Shown: positions 12,613 through 24,215 of the stretch, one piece after another | How positions within the stretch are numbered: position 1 is the stretch's first letter | Layout of the letters: every line of letters starts with the position of its first letter | Assembly (NCBI GenBank): GCA_000697055.1 | Contig: JNDT01001921.1 | Span: forward strand, 87,186-151,185 | Direction: 5' to 3' | DNA: 64,000 nt | Origin: Saksenaea vasiformis B4078 | Taxonomy: Eukaryota; Mucoromycota; Mucoromycetes; Mucorales; Saksenaeaceae | The notes under the pieces: model-generated | Told to the model about the DNA's origin: nothing | Databases searched by the model: none | Seen by the model: only the letters and a program-made list of their open reading frames with translations | Position numbers and translations under genes: made by a program

Positions 12613-13356
12613 AAGGAAAATTCATGCGAGAGAAACAAGAAAAAATGAAGTTTGACCAATGAATGATCACATTTTTGTCGCTGGCTTTGAAAAAAAAAAA
12701 AAGAAAAAAAGAAAAACCTCTCTTTTTTTTTAAAAAACAAGTTGTAACACTAATCTCCGATCCTAGCTACTGTAGACGTTCCATAGGCTGCAAAGCAGTA
12801 ACAGACGAACACCATAAATAGAGAGCTCTATCCTGTGGTACGCATGGAAATTGCTCGATCGTACTAGTGATCCTAGCACCCGGAGACGGCGTGCATCCAG
12901 CGTACTACATTTACAGGAAATTTTGGAAGCAAGATAGACGGAATTGGATGAGGGAGAGCTTGTCCTGTGCAAGAGTCTATTCGATTGAGTGACGAATTCC
13001 GTTTGTCCCTGACCCCGCTTCTGCAGTCGCGCTCTGGGAATTCACCAGTTGCTCAAACTGGAACTCCAAGTTCAAGTTCATCGAAAACTGAGTGCGAATT
13101 TCGTGACCGAAGTCGTCCCAAATGAACGAGAGAAAGCTTTGTTTACCTCAGACATGAATTTCTCCTGTGGTTGTCTGTTTGACAAGACAATTAAGGAGCC
13201 TCATTTTAAAAAAACGCGCCATTTTGAAGATCTAAGTGCAAGTTTCGCTATTCAGACAAAGAATGAGAAACTAGGAGCTCAGTAAGGACGCATTCGCATG
13301 GCATGACAAGTTGTTAAGCGTAAAAAAAAAAAAAAAGTTATTCATGGCTTGTCCAA
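12613..13356. other. Intergenic region between CCH1 and the 13.4-kb gene
   Basis: Probably the CCH1 promoter and 5' leader plus an unresolved stretch. A/T-rich tracts lie at 12690-12740. Open frames occur on both strands (12763-12972 minus, 13049-13285 plus), and a minus-strand ATG at 13081 opens 34 codons (MNLNLEFQFEQLVNSQ...) before a stop. None joins convincingly by splicing to a neighbour, so no gene is called, but a small gene cannot be excluded. Confidence 0.4.
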
Positions 13357-13719
13357 ATGCACAAGCCTGTAGGTGTGCCAGAGCCATACATTGAGGCAAC
13401 ATTAGAAAATCCAGTAGACAAATCCAACCCGATTCGGGTACCAGCCGTTCAACTCAAAACAGCTGACGCTGAGAACCAGTTCGCTTATCCCCGTTATTAC
13501 GTCCTCTCGCCAGCTGTAGACGAACTGAACTGTGGCCTTTATAACATGCGATTGACGGCGTATGCCAGCAAAGACAAGAAAAAAGTACTTGCCGAACATG
13601 AAAACCAGTTACTTTCACGCGTAAACACAGACACTTGCGGCAAAACCGAATTCATGGAAAGAATGGCGGCAGCAGCTCGTCATACTGAAAGTCAATGGGA
13701 AACCCATGGATCACAATAA
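13357..13719 (+). CDS. Orphan 120-residue protein
   Basis: I do not recognise this protein. It is a single uninterrupted frame from ATG 13357 to TAA 13719 (120 codons), with balanced composition and no signal peptide or membrane helix. The sequence is charged and contains Pro/Tyr-rich strands (PEPYIEATLENPVDKSNP, AYPRYYVLSP), then a Lys/Glu-rich helix-like part. There is an A-tract just upstream (13322-13336) and an AG that could be a splice acceptor at 13375, so the first exon may be missing. It could therefore be the last exon of a longer gene starting near 13.05 kb, though the visible donor there is out of phase. It is convergent with the PDH E2 gene. Confidence 0.5.
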   Translation: MHKPVGVPEPYIEATLENPVDKSNPIRVPAVQLKTADAENQFAYPRYYVLSPAVDELNCGLYNMRLTAYASKDKKKVLAEHENQLLSRVNTDTCGKTEFMERMAAAARHTESQWETHGSQ

Positions 13720-14048
13720 AATAGAAAGAATCACGCTGGGAAAAAAGAGCTACAGTTATCCTTTCCTATCGACAAGAGAGGAATCGCTAGAAGTTTAGAC
13801 AGCCACTCTCACTATCAATGGCACTACGTACTACTACGTTGCAATGATTTGTATTACTACTATGTACATACCTTCTTCCCCCCTGCCTTCATTCACCCAT
13901 ACACACGCACAAAAAAAAAGTTAAGAAAAATTAGAGAAGACAGAGTAACTTGTTTTTGTTTCATCATGTCCAGACATCAGATTTCGATATTTTTTTTTTT
14001 TGGTTACATTATAGGAAGCGTTCTAAAATTCGGGCAAGTTGGAATTAT
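13720..14048. other. Convergent 3' intergenic spacer
   Basis: A/T-rich DNA between the stop codon of the 13.4-kb gene and the stop codon of the PDH E2 gene; probably 3' UTRs. Nothing else is seen. Confidence 0.6.
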
Positions 14049-16060
14049 TTACAACATCATCTTCAGAGGGTTTTCCATGAACTCCTTGAAGGTTTGCAGC
14101 CATGTTGCACTGACGGCACCGTCAACAACACGGTGATCGGCGCTCAAGGTGACGTTCATAACTTGACGGACACCGAATCCAGACTCCTTGGTCTCATCAG
14201 GCACGACCTTCTGGCTGGTGCCACCGATGGCGAGAATGCAGGATTGTGGGGGGTTGATGATGGCAGTAAAGTGGTTGACACCATACATGCCCAAGTTGGA
14301 AACGGTGAAGGAACCACCCTGGTATTCGTGGGGAGCGAGCTTGCCGCTGCGAGCACGGGTGGCCATATCCTTTACCTGGGAAGAGATCTGAGACAAGCCC
14401 TTGTTCTCGGCGTTGGCGACAATGGGTGTGATCAAACCAGTAGGGGTGGCGACGGCGACACAGACATCAGCAGTGTTGTACTGTCTGATGAAATCACCTT
14501 GCCAGGCAGAGTTGACCTCGGGCACCTTCTTCAAAGAGAGAGCGGCAGCCTTGACAATGAAATCATTGACAGACAACTTGTACTTGCCATCGGCAGACTT
14601 GTTAAGAACCTCACGCAACTTGGAGACCTTATCCATGTTGATTTCCATTGTCACATAGTAGTGAGGAACTGTCTGCTTAGATTCAGCGAGACGAGAAGCA
14701 ATGATCTTTCTCATGTTGGTGGTAGGAATATCAGTGAAAGCATCACCAGCGGCACCCTGAGGAGCATAGGCCGCAGGAGGAGCAGGAGCGGCGGCAGCGG
14801 CGGCAGCAGCAGGAGCAGGAGCTAAGAAAAAAAAAACTTAACTAAGTACATGTTGTTTTTCTTCACAAGGTAATCGAGAGATAATTTACCAGCCTTGAAG
14901 TTATCAACATCCTCCTTCACGATGCGACCGTTGGGACCAGTTCCCTGAATTTGAGAAATGTCAAGACCACGTTCGTTAGCCGTTTTCTGCACGCTAATTA
15001 GTTCATCGTTTCTCTTTTTTTTGCAATGATGATGATATGCTTCTGAAACTCACTCTGGCAAAAGGACTAGCCTTAACGCGATCTATAGACATCAAAAAAA
15101 AAAGAACGTATCAGAACCAAAATCAAGAAACGAGGTAACACACAACTTACCGCCATCAGCAGACTCGGAAGCGGCAGCGGCGGGGGCAGCAGCAGCAGCC
15201 TTCTCTTCCTTGGCAGGAGCAGCTTCCTGCTTGGGTGCCTCGGCAGCAGCGGGAGCACCACCGCTAACATCCTCCAAAGAAAAGTCTTCGAATTTGGCAA
15301 CATCAGCTTCATCTTCGACGAACACAGCAATAGGCTACAAGAAAAACAACCAAAAAAAAAATAGGTTTTACATGGTAAGCCTTTCGAGATAACTCCATCA
15401 TGTGTAGCCTCTCTTTACCTTGCCGACGACGACATCCTTGGAGCCAGTCTCAACCAAGATCTTGGCAAGGTAACCTTCTTCCTGGCATTCAAAATCCATT
15501 TGAGCCTTGTCCGTCTCGATTTCTACCAACACGTCGCCAGGGTTGACGGCATCTCCGACATTCTTTTGCCATGCGCCAATACCACCTTGGGTCATACTAC
15601 CAATTCATTTGTTTTTTTTTTTAGCATCCATAACTCATACTTGAGAAACGGTTAAAAATACAAACTTACGTGGGCGACAAAGCAGGCATAGCAATGACGT
15701 TATGAGGAGGGTAGGCTGCAAAAAATAATAATATAAACAAATTAAAACCACGCCCCGAAAACAACACCGTTGCTTGCTATAGCTTACACTTAGAGCTGTA
15801 GAGTCTCATATCCTTGGCGACAGAAGGCTGGGCCAATGCGCGCAGAGCAACAAACTTGGGGGCACTATTTGTTTTTCAACGGAGACAGGTGTTTATTAGT
15901 CGGTTGTCAATGAATGGGTTTGGGCTTACCTCGAGGCCGAGAATGCACGAGCAGATGTGTGGAGCAATGGAACTGCTCTTGCAGTAGCGCGTGCGGCCGA
16001 AAGACGGGCGGCCGAGCAAAGTCCCGAGGAGGCTCTCAAGAATTGGCGTCTAGCAGACAT
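14049..16060 (-). CDS. LAT1: Dihydrolipoamide acetyltransferase, E2 of pyruvate dehydrogenase
   Basis: E2 forms the core of the mitochondrial pyruvate dehydrogenase complex and transfers the acetyl group from lipoate to CoA. ATG at 16060 starts a mitochondrial presequence rich in Arg, Ala and Ser and free of acidic residues ([20 protein letters not shown]). The lipoyl domain (about 15.4-15.6 kb) carries the lipoylation site as [10 protein letters not shown]. An Ala/Pro/Glu-rich swinging linker follows (15.1-15.3 kb), then the E1/E3-binding domain (about 14.88-15.07 kb, with [18 protein letters not shown]), a second Ala-rich linker (about 14.73-14.82 kb), and the catalytic domain in the last exon with the active-site His in DHRVVDGA. 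About six introns are visible. The intact catalytic motif argues for true E2 rather than the E3-binding protein Pdx1. Confidence 0.92.
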
Positions 16061-17762
16061 GATCCAGGAAAGAAAAACAAAAAAAAACCGTTAGGCTGGA
16101 AAACCCAGGAGATAGGTGGGAAAAACGAGGAAAAATTTCCCCAACGCTTTTTGTGACTTCTTTTCGGATCAGATTACTGATAGTTGAAACTTCGATTCAT
16201 TCATTATTCACTGTGTTCAACAAAGAACAGAAAAGAAGAGCGCCTTCTCCCCATTGCAAGATATGTGATACAATTGTTTATCAAAGTCGGCCGTAGTTTG
16301 GATATCCAACGGCCTCTAAAGACTAGGACGAAGCAAGGTTGTTTTTATTCTTAATCGGCTACATAGAAATTGGTCACTGACGTGTGTTTGTTCGGCTACA
16401 TTGCAATCCCAAGCTCTGGCTGTAAGCGACATACTGCTCAGGGCGTAGGAAGTTATCGCTATTGTCTGCCATCTGATCAGTAAGTACAAACGGCGCTCCA
16501 TAATTTAAATACCGACTATCGCTTTGCTTTCGGGATTTTCTTCGTTCAGTGCTTTTACCGAGTTCTTCCCTTTTTGAACGACAAGCATGCATTTGTTATC
16601 TTTGGTTTCGCTATGAACCTAGTGAAAGTTGCCTCAGGACCCTGTATGTCGCTTTTTCTTAGAAGGTCGATCAGCAAAGGTTCCCACATGCCCAGTAGGA
16701 CAGCAAGGGATAGTATTGTTTATGAGATCGACAGATCTACGCTACCCAATGAGAGTAATACTGTGTAGCTCACCACCAGATGATTGCATGATTGAATGTT
16801 TTCCAAATCCTAAGGTCACTATCTATGGCATACTGACCTCATAACCGACTATGATACTATGAACGTTTACTGCAAGACACTATTTCCAATTCTACACTAC
16901 TTCTTCGTATATTTAACTTCATGAGCATTCTCCTACAGATTTAGTGTAGAGGCATCCAGTAGGTTCGTCAATGAATTCCTTGATCCTCGAACTTTGCTTT
17001 CATCTATTACAGCATGCCACTAATACTGCTCTTAACATACCATAAACCATTCCGACGTCTCATTCGATTGTTTGTTTCCCTTTACAGACTGAGACTGGGC
17101 AGCACAAGTCTGCGCCAACCCGACGTATTACACGCGGCGAATCCAATATCTGAACTTTGATTTGTTTCGATAACTACTAAAGAACACCTCTGCAAGTTTC
17201 CCCTTTTTCTGAGTCATAGCACTTTTTCCAAACAGAAGTATGTGTGTCCAACAATATATGTCAGTTCATAAATTAAATGATAGAACAACTAGACAAGAAA
17301 GCCTAAGAAATTCGCTACTTTAGAGCAGCGTGTTTCCGCCATTATCACTTTGCCTCCGTCTCAGAAGCTTGGAACAGTGAATTTTCACCATTATCTAGGA
17401 GAAAGTAACTACCTAAAAGTAATGAAGCGCGGAAGAGTCTGAAGTCGGTTTACATTTAGCTACTTCCTTTCGCGTAAGAAACATACCATAGAACCATGAA
17501 TCCCAGCGCAGATCCTACCAATGGCGGGATGAAGGCGCTCACCGGAATGCTGCAAATGCTGCTGTCTTTGTTATACGTATAGGACAAGCAAAGGAATGCG
17601 TATCAACCGTGGCTTTGCAGCAGAGCTGGCTGGCCTGCGTGTTGTTGTTCCATAAAACGTATTCAGCATCAACAAGTACCGCAATGTACTCAGACCAATG
17701 GCTCCAATATATCCAAGGACTTCATGTAGATCATAGCTGGCTCCCTCCGCAACAGACACTAG

Positions 17763-17926
17763 GGAGAAAAGGTACCGACAATTCACCTGTTTTTATCATT
17801 TTCAGGTAAATAGTCGGAAGCATTGTGTCAGCTTCAAGACATATTTGGCAGCAGTGTGCTACACTGTAACGACTACCTACGTGAAAATGACAAAGCAGGT
17901 GAATTGTCGGAAACGCCTCTCCCACA
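17763..17926. repeat. Imperfect fold-back (inverted repeat) element
   Basis: The arm at 17763-17817 is matched in inverted orientation by 17868-17926, with a spacer of about 50 nt. The shared core, read on + in the left arm, is CCGACAATTCACCTG, followed by a well matched TATCATTTTCAGGTA / GTCATTTTCACGTA segment. It could form a long hairpin. No transposase is seen nearby. Confidence 0.7.
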
Positions 17927-18068
17927 GTGAGAATCAGTTCTACCTTACCATGCACCGCTTCTACTTCCACAGGGTCCTGCGTTATGACATTCTCACCCTT
18001 TGTTTTTTTTTTTAGCATACATAATGCACTGAAATGGTGACAGTATAGGAGTACTTCTTTTCTTTCTT

Positions 18069-18181
18069 AGTGTCATTCGCTTTACGAAGAAAATTATTTT
18101 GGAGTCGGCGTTCGTCATGGGGAGGATACGCCACCATTATTGATGGAATTAGGAAGCCACCTCCGCATCAATTTCAAAAGG
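18069..18181 (+). pseudogene. Exon-like coding remnant
   Basis: A stretch preceded by a good 3' splice-like site (TTTCTTAG at 18062-18069) stays open and reads CHSLYEENYFGVGVRHGEDT... for about 37 codons, with residue composition unlike the surrounding noise. I recognise no family and find no flanking exons, so it is probably a decayed gene or transposon fragment. Confidence 0.2.
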
Positions 18182-18974
18182 TAGGGTTTTATGCTCGCTC
18201 TTAATCTTTAGGAGGACAAACTACGCTAAGCATACAAGACTATGACAAGATATCTGTGCACATTAGAACCGTAATATTCAATATTAGATAACTGAGTGTA
18301 GTTCATATATTAAGCTGCACATAAGATACCAATGGTGTATAATTATCAAAATAGGCATGCAAAACAGAAAAAAACATATTCCCGTTGCATTTGTAACAAG
18401 TTTTTCGAAAGAGATGATGCGTAATACGCAAACATATAGCATTTACCCAACTTCCAAACTGCCCCTTATGATCGCACACCTGCCCTTTTTTTTAACTCTC
18501 AGTTACTTCAACAATTTGTGGATCACTGAGTGGTAGAATTACGGGGACCAGTCTATCAGTAAACATGCTCCACTCAGGAATGATTCACTTGTGGCATTTA
18601 CATTTCATATAGTCTAATGTTACGATCATGTTAAAATACTTTGTTATTATTGTACACTGCCTGTTAGGGCACAGAGCAAATTTACACCGATAGAAGGTCT
18701 GGTCTTTAGTGGTTACTAGAGTAAGCAATTCTTCTCGACAAATGAACAGATCCTTCAAGTTTCACATCATTGATCAATGCAATCATAGTGTGAGACGCTA
18801 TTTGCCTGATATTCAGAAAAACGTCCTTTCAGCTAACAGCATATTCGGTGTTATATTCAAATGTGATGTTGGAAAGTAATCAACGATATCAATACACAAT
18901 GTCTCGGATGAACTTAGAGACCAATCACCGTTCCGATGGCACAAAGCAACTCCTATTATAGAAAAACAGGAATA

Positions 18975-19200
18975 TTGATCAAAGATGACGAATAAATATG
19001 CAACGTCTGAGCGGCCGCCGATGTTCTAACAAATATGATTGATTGAAATGATCGCCGCTGTACGGTAGCACAAACGCTTCTAAAGAGGATGACGCACTCA
19101 TTTTATTTAGAAGGGGTCGTCTGATAGAGATGACATGTGATGTACGAACACGCAGCGTTCACTAAACTTTCGGACGTTCCAATGAGACTCGACCATCCTC
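18975..19200 (-). repeat. Dispersed repeat family R1, copy A
   Basis: The reverse complement of this stretch aligns over about 225 bp with 20690-20915, by eye about 80% identical. Shared landmarks include GCTGCGTGTTCG and CTTCTAAATAAAATGAG. Many differences are C/T or G/A transitions. It carries no intact ORF. Confidence 0.8.
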
Positions 19201-20004
19201 CAATGGACAAACTAGCGAGCTGTCTTAAAGGATATGTTTTACTCAGCATGATGGACAATAAATGAAAATAGAAACAGACACCGTTAGCAATACACTGGGC
19301 CACCTGGACTATCATAGTTTTAGCAGTGCTTCAACAGTAAGACAGCATTCGTGCCATTGTCCAATAATTGGAGGTATACTGGTTTCATGCATAGTAACAT
19401 GAACAATCAAGGAAATAACTTTTGGGCAGTCTGATTCTTATGCGTCTGGTCTCTCCTACTGATGAGAAATGTGACCCTGTGTTTGCTTCGCACCATTTAT
19501 TTGTAAACTATGTCCTTTACTTGTATTAAAATATGACTATGCTACTGCGTTTGTTCCATCTAACATAAGTGCATTGCTATACAGTGATTAAAACAACACG
19601 TTTGAACGTCGACAGAAGGCGATGGCATTGGTTACGTTATCAGAGTACATTTCAAGCCAGATGCTAATTCTAACTATTCATTACTGGCAGAATAGCAGAT
19701 ACAAAATGCATAATTAATTAGGACAACAGGAAGGTCTAACCTAATGGAGGACCACCACAATATACTGACAAGGTCCTCTACTACCTTCCTGTTATTCGCA
19801 GACACTAGTGGATATCCAGACGCCTTGTAGATAGAAAATTGTTTCTTAATCTGAAGGTTGACAAGTAAATATAACGTCACAGTTACTCCTGGACGTTTCA
19901 AGGAATGTAAGGGATGGAAATGGCCATTGCTATCTAATAACATAAATATAGCCTTCTTTTAAACAACGATCGTTCGCTTGAACCAGAAAGAACTTTCTGA
20001 AAAG

Positions 20005-20215
20005 AGAATGTTCGAGTGCTCCAGAATGTCCAAAGATTACACAAATCTCGCGTACGAGCTTGTCACCCATCATCTCTTTTGAAAGATATCCCGTGGATCA
20101 AACAAATGTTCCTCTTCTGTATATATTTGTACAGAGATGATCATTTCAATCAATCATGTCTTTTCAGGACAGCAAAGACGATCAGACTTTACACATCTAT
20201 TTGTTATCTTTGAAA
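20005..20215 (+). repeat. Dispersed repeat family R1, copy C (more diverged)
   Basis: Aligns co-linearly but weakly with 20690-20915. Conserved landmarks are GAGAATG, a GATCATTTCAATCAATCATG segment and a TTATCTTTGAA end. It is a third, older copy of the same family. Confidence 0.55.
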
Positions 20216-20689
20216 TTGGGAGGTGACTTTGTAGATTTCGTTTGTTTAGCCATTACGTGGCAGACAAGAAACTAATTTGAGACTCTTATTCACAATGGTA
20301 CCTTGATAATTTCATCCTTACTCTATCTCAATTCTCGGCTATTCCAACCCTTGCTACGCCATCTTCGTAGGCCACAACTATATTATTGTGCGTTGAGTTG
20401 ATCTTACTTATTTTCGATTCTCAATGATTTTAACCATTGGTAGAGCACCCTGAGATTTGAACCTTTCAGGAGAACACTGCATTTGATGTAAAAGTAAGAG
20501 ATAATTGCATATGTTTATGTGTCTGACTTGATAATTGTTCTATTCTTTCGAAGATCAGAATCTTGTCCCTGGGCAGTGGATTAGAGTTCATGGGATGGGA
20601 TTGACTTTCGATAACACACTGATTTTTAGACGTGTATCGTATCCTCGTATGCGATCTACATGATTGATCTTCTGTCTGAAAGTCTTCTG

Positions 20690-20915
20690 AGGAGAATGGT
20701 GGTATCTCTCGGAACGTCCAAAAGTTGAGTGAATGCTGCGTGTTCGCGCATCACACGTCATCTATTTCAAACGACCCTTCTAAATAAAATGAGCGCGCCT
20801 TCTTTAGAAACGCTTGTACTATCATACAGCAGCGATCGTTTTAATCAACCATATTTCTTAGAACGCCGATGGCCGCTCGGACATCGTAAATTTATTATTC
20901 ATCTTTCGAATAGGA
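20690..20915 (+). repeat. Dispersed repeat family R1, copy B
   Basis: Partner of the inverted copy at 18975-19200 and of the more diverged direct copy at 20005-20215. A 105-codon open frame runs over it (20729-21046), but copy A has a different frame structure, so the ORF is probably fortuitous. Confidence 0.8.
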
Positions 20916-21607
20916 AAACAATTCTATATTTACAAACTTTTGGACATCCACCTGAGTGTATGCCAAGAGAGATGACATATAATATACTGGTATGCCATAT
21001 ATGTATAACTTTCAGATGTTCAGGAGATTTTGATCATCCCTTCTAACTGCGATCAAACACTTACACAATAAAAAATATGTCAACTTTGAACATGCCTTGA
21101 TATCCTAACGAGAGACACAGTTGATCAGAATAACCATTGCTGCCTGATAATACAGATATTTTGACAATGGTATGCCTGTTTCCTTCAGAGAAAAGTCTTT
21201 TGAAAGATATAGCGAGAGACATGAAGATGCATAATATGCTTGCAAATTTTGAGCATTTTAGAGAGTGTGTAATGTATTACATTGGCCAGGTCGTCATTTA
21301 ACTGCTTATGTCTCACCTCCAGTTTCATAGTTCCACTGACAGCTTTATATCGACTCCTCTCTTGCCCTGAATAAAAAATTTCATTGCTTTTTGAAGTTTT
21401 AAATATTTATATGTCACCCTTATTTTATTCATTTATTTCAGAATTTGACTATCTCCCCTTGTCACTGATAATAGCATCTATCTGATGGAGTTGAGATAGT
21501 CGTGTAGTCGTGTGAAGTGGATAAAAGTGGTAGAGCAAAAAACACAATGAAACTGAAGTGTGCTGAGATTTATTCTGGGATCAGAACAACAGATCAAGAC
21601 TACACTA

Positions 21608-22496
21608 CAGTGCAACCTCTCTAATTTCAAAAACTGGGCTTTTTCAAAGAAATTTTGGGTCCACCGCCAGAAAACATAGCGTAGGTTTTCAAATCCTCTG
21701 TAATATCAAGTTCAAGCCTGAAAAGGAGGTTGAATCTCTTATCGGAGGAAGTCTAGTGCTCAAAGATTTACTAATCGCATTGATCCTTTGCAAAATATGA
21801 TGTAATACCTTCTCATCAAGAAAATCTATCATTGTGTCGATGCGAAACAGTTGATCTTTAAGTGGAATGCAACGTTTCGCTTCCGTAGGTTTAGGGGTAT
21901 GTCATTATTCACAATCTCCTCGTCTTTATATCAGTGAATACGTCTTATTCAGTTCTTGGATTAACAGTATCCTCTTCTTTTCGGCAGCCACCCTCGAAAT
22001 CAGAGCTTGTCATTATTGTCCACTTGATAGCCTGAAGGTGACAATTCATGTTTGTCACAAATTCATCCAGCACTGAGGTCGCTTCATCTACATAAGCAGC
22101 TTTATTCATGAGACCTGTCTTGCTGAAGTGTCGGTTAATTGGTGTCAAGAATCAGGCGGGTAGAGTACGTGAGACTCGGTCAGGATTGTTTTATTCTGTG
22201 TAAAAGAACTGGGGACTGAATTATAATTTACTATCCAATTAACCGAACTGACGGAGTAATGCTGAGTATACATTGTGCTAGTAAATGTATAACAAAGAAG
22301 TCTGGATACAACACTTGCGCCAGCAATTTTGGAAGTACTAGGATTGCGTTTTAGTGTGTCAAACGAGAGCTTTATCCACCACATAGCTCAATTCATATTT
22401 AGAAGTTTTTATGACACATCCTCTATAATATCAAAACCCGGAATTTTCAAGCATTTTGCAAGGAACAGAGGACTTGAAATTAGAGAGGGCGCACTA
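21608..22496. mobile_element. Non-autonomous pogo/Tigger-like element
   Basis: The left end CAGTGCAACCTCTCTAATTT and the right end (inverted) TAGTGCGCCCTCTCTAATTT form terminal inverted repeats that abut TA dinucleotides on both sides (21606-21607 and 22497-22498), as expected for the Tc1/mariner-pogo superfamily. A second motif CCTCTNTAATATCAA recurs just inside each end (about 21697 and 22423). The 889-bp interior has no transposase frame and contains another repeat (22165-22285), so the element is probably a decayed, nested MITE. Ends were matched by eye. Confidence 0.55.
22165..22285 (-). repeat. Mariner-like end, repeat family R2 copy 1
   Basis: Its sequence (starting GTGAGACTCGG, with TGTTTTATTCT and GAGTAATG blocks) matches the reverse complement of 22612-22735. 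It sits inside the pogo-like element. Confidence 0.6.
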
Positions 22497-22611
22497 TATG
22501 TGGTAACATTTACATCACACTGAGTCGCTTCAGTCACGGAGTTCCTGAGTTAGTTCCAGATATATTTAATTGAATATCCATGTTGTGTCCAAACAACTCA
22601 ATGCTACACAA

Positions 22612-22735
22612 CAGTTCCTAATAAGTGTACCACACATTACTCCACTGAATTCGGTTATCTAGAGGGATCTTTAGTAAAATAGTTCCTCGTTATTTTTCAC
22701 AAGAATAAAACAGTACACCGAGTCTCACGAACTTC
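22612..22735 (+). repeat. Mariner-like end, repeat family R2 copy 2
   Basis: Begins CAGTTCCTAATAAGTGTACC, a Tc1/mariner-style terminus. It matches in inverted orientation the stretch at 22165-22285 and in direct orientation the stretch at 27444-27525. No transposase is present. Confidence 0.6.
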
Positions 22736-24215
22736 ACCGTTTCGACTTAGTAGATAACTGACATAACAATCCGCTTATGATCGCATTAGACCATTTGATA
22801 TATCTGGATACTACAGGAGCAAATTTATTAGCATTGATATTATCAACTTGATTTTTGTAAAGAATATAAGAGTAGACAATCAATAAGAATCGTAATAGCA
22901 AGATTTATTTAGAAACTATTAAATATGTAAAGACAGCTAACATAAATCCCATAAAGTCTATGTACTAAAATGAGGCAGTTAAATCCATACTAGGGTGCGC
23001 GATAAGGTCTTAGCATGCTTTAAGCATAGTATTTATGAGAAATGTGTACCTCCAGATTATTGGTTTCTGAGTAAAACCCCGATGTATTCTACAGCAAAAA
23101 TCAAAAAAAAAAGTTCCCAGAGATATTTTCTAAGTCTCACTTTTCTTGGTTTTCAGGAGTCTCAGGTCTGAATCTGGGCTTTAGGGAAAAGTATTTCTTT
23201 TCGAATAAACTTCCTTTCCTCTCCAGCTGCTTATGCTGATAACGATATTTTAATTTCAAAGATCATTATCAACATATAGTTGAGAAAGTCTGTATATTAG
23301 GGATATCTTTCATCCTGATATTGTCACTTTACTATGAATGGATCATAATTGAGAATACTAAATACTAAATACAGTCAATCTGTATTATGACCCAGTAACT
23401 TGGCAAAAATTTTTACAATGATGCAGCCGATCCTCATTTGGTAAGTGCGGAGTTCAAAACTTTTAAAAACTTTTAAAAATGTATATTGCTTTGATATAGT
23501 TATGAAGTTATATATATCTGAGGCAATGTTAATGATTTTAAGAACTATGAAATTGTAAACGACTTGCAAATGCTACATTAGCAGTTTATCTTGAAGCAAA
23601 ATTAACAATTTCAGTTTAGGAGAAGTTAGATACATACTGCAAATGACTGTAAGTAAGCTATTTATTCAGATTTGAAGCCTAGATATCATAGTAAATTACT
23701 GCAATATTACACTTAGCAAATTAAAAGATTTATTATTACCAACCTTACAACATTTCCTTTTATACTTAAAATGCCCTTATATTCAGTAAAAATGCGCACC
23801 TGTAGAACTTTCATGTTGATATATTTAACACTGCTATCTAAATAATAATTCTTAGCTTAAACCTAACTCATGCAGCTAACTGATGTACTAATGCCTAAAA
23901 ATATGCTGTCAGAAGCTACTACGATCTCTACTACTATCTGATTATACTAGTATCCAGTAAGGATCGCTACATTAATTGAATATCAAAAATTAAAAATTTA
24001 CTTTCACACTTTGCAAATTTGAAGACATTGAAGCCTTCTACTTGGTGTAACAGGTCGATTACTATTTTAGGCTAAAATATCAATTAAACAACAAATGACG
24101 TCAGCAAACAGGTTGGTCCAGCCAATAAGAAAAGCTTTAGATTCAATGCTGAATATTTTTTTCTTCCTTTTCGTTATATGGACTTCCTCCATAATTTTTT
24201 CATTCACATCTAATC

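Larger units (their letters stand above)
16061..24215. other. 8-kb gene-poor, repeat-rich block
   Basis: There is no long open frame and no recognisable intact gene in about 8.1 kb, in strong contrast to both flanks. The block is A/T-richer, especially after 22.5 kb. It contains several decayed repeats annotated separately: a fold-back near 17.8 kb, an inverted repeat family at 19.1/20.0/20.8 kb, a pogo-like element at 21.6-22.5 kb, and mariner-like ends at 22.2 and 22.6 kb. One exon-like stretch sits at 18069-18181. The first 300 bp are presumably the LAT1 promoter. Confidence 0.6.

Noticed and set aside
13950..14825. 291-codon + strand ORF over the PDH E2 catalytic exon
   Set aside because: Antisense shadow of a conserved catalytic domain; no motifs of its own.
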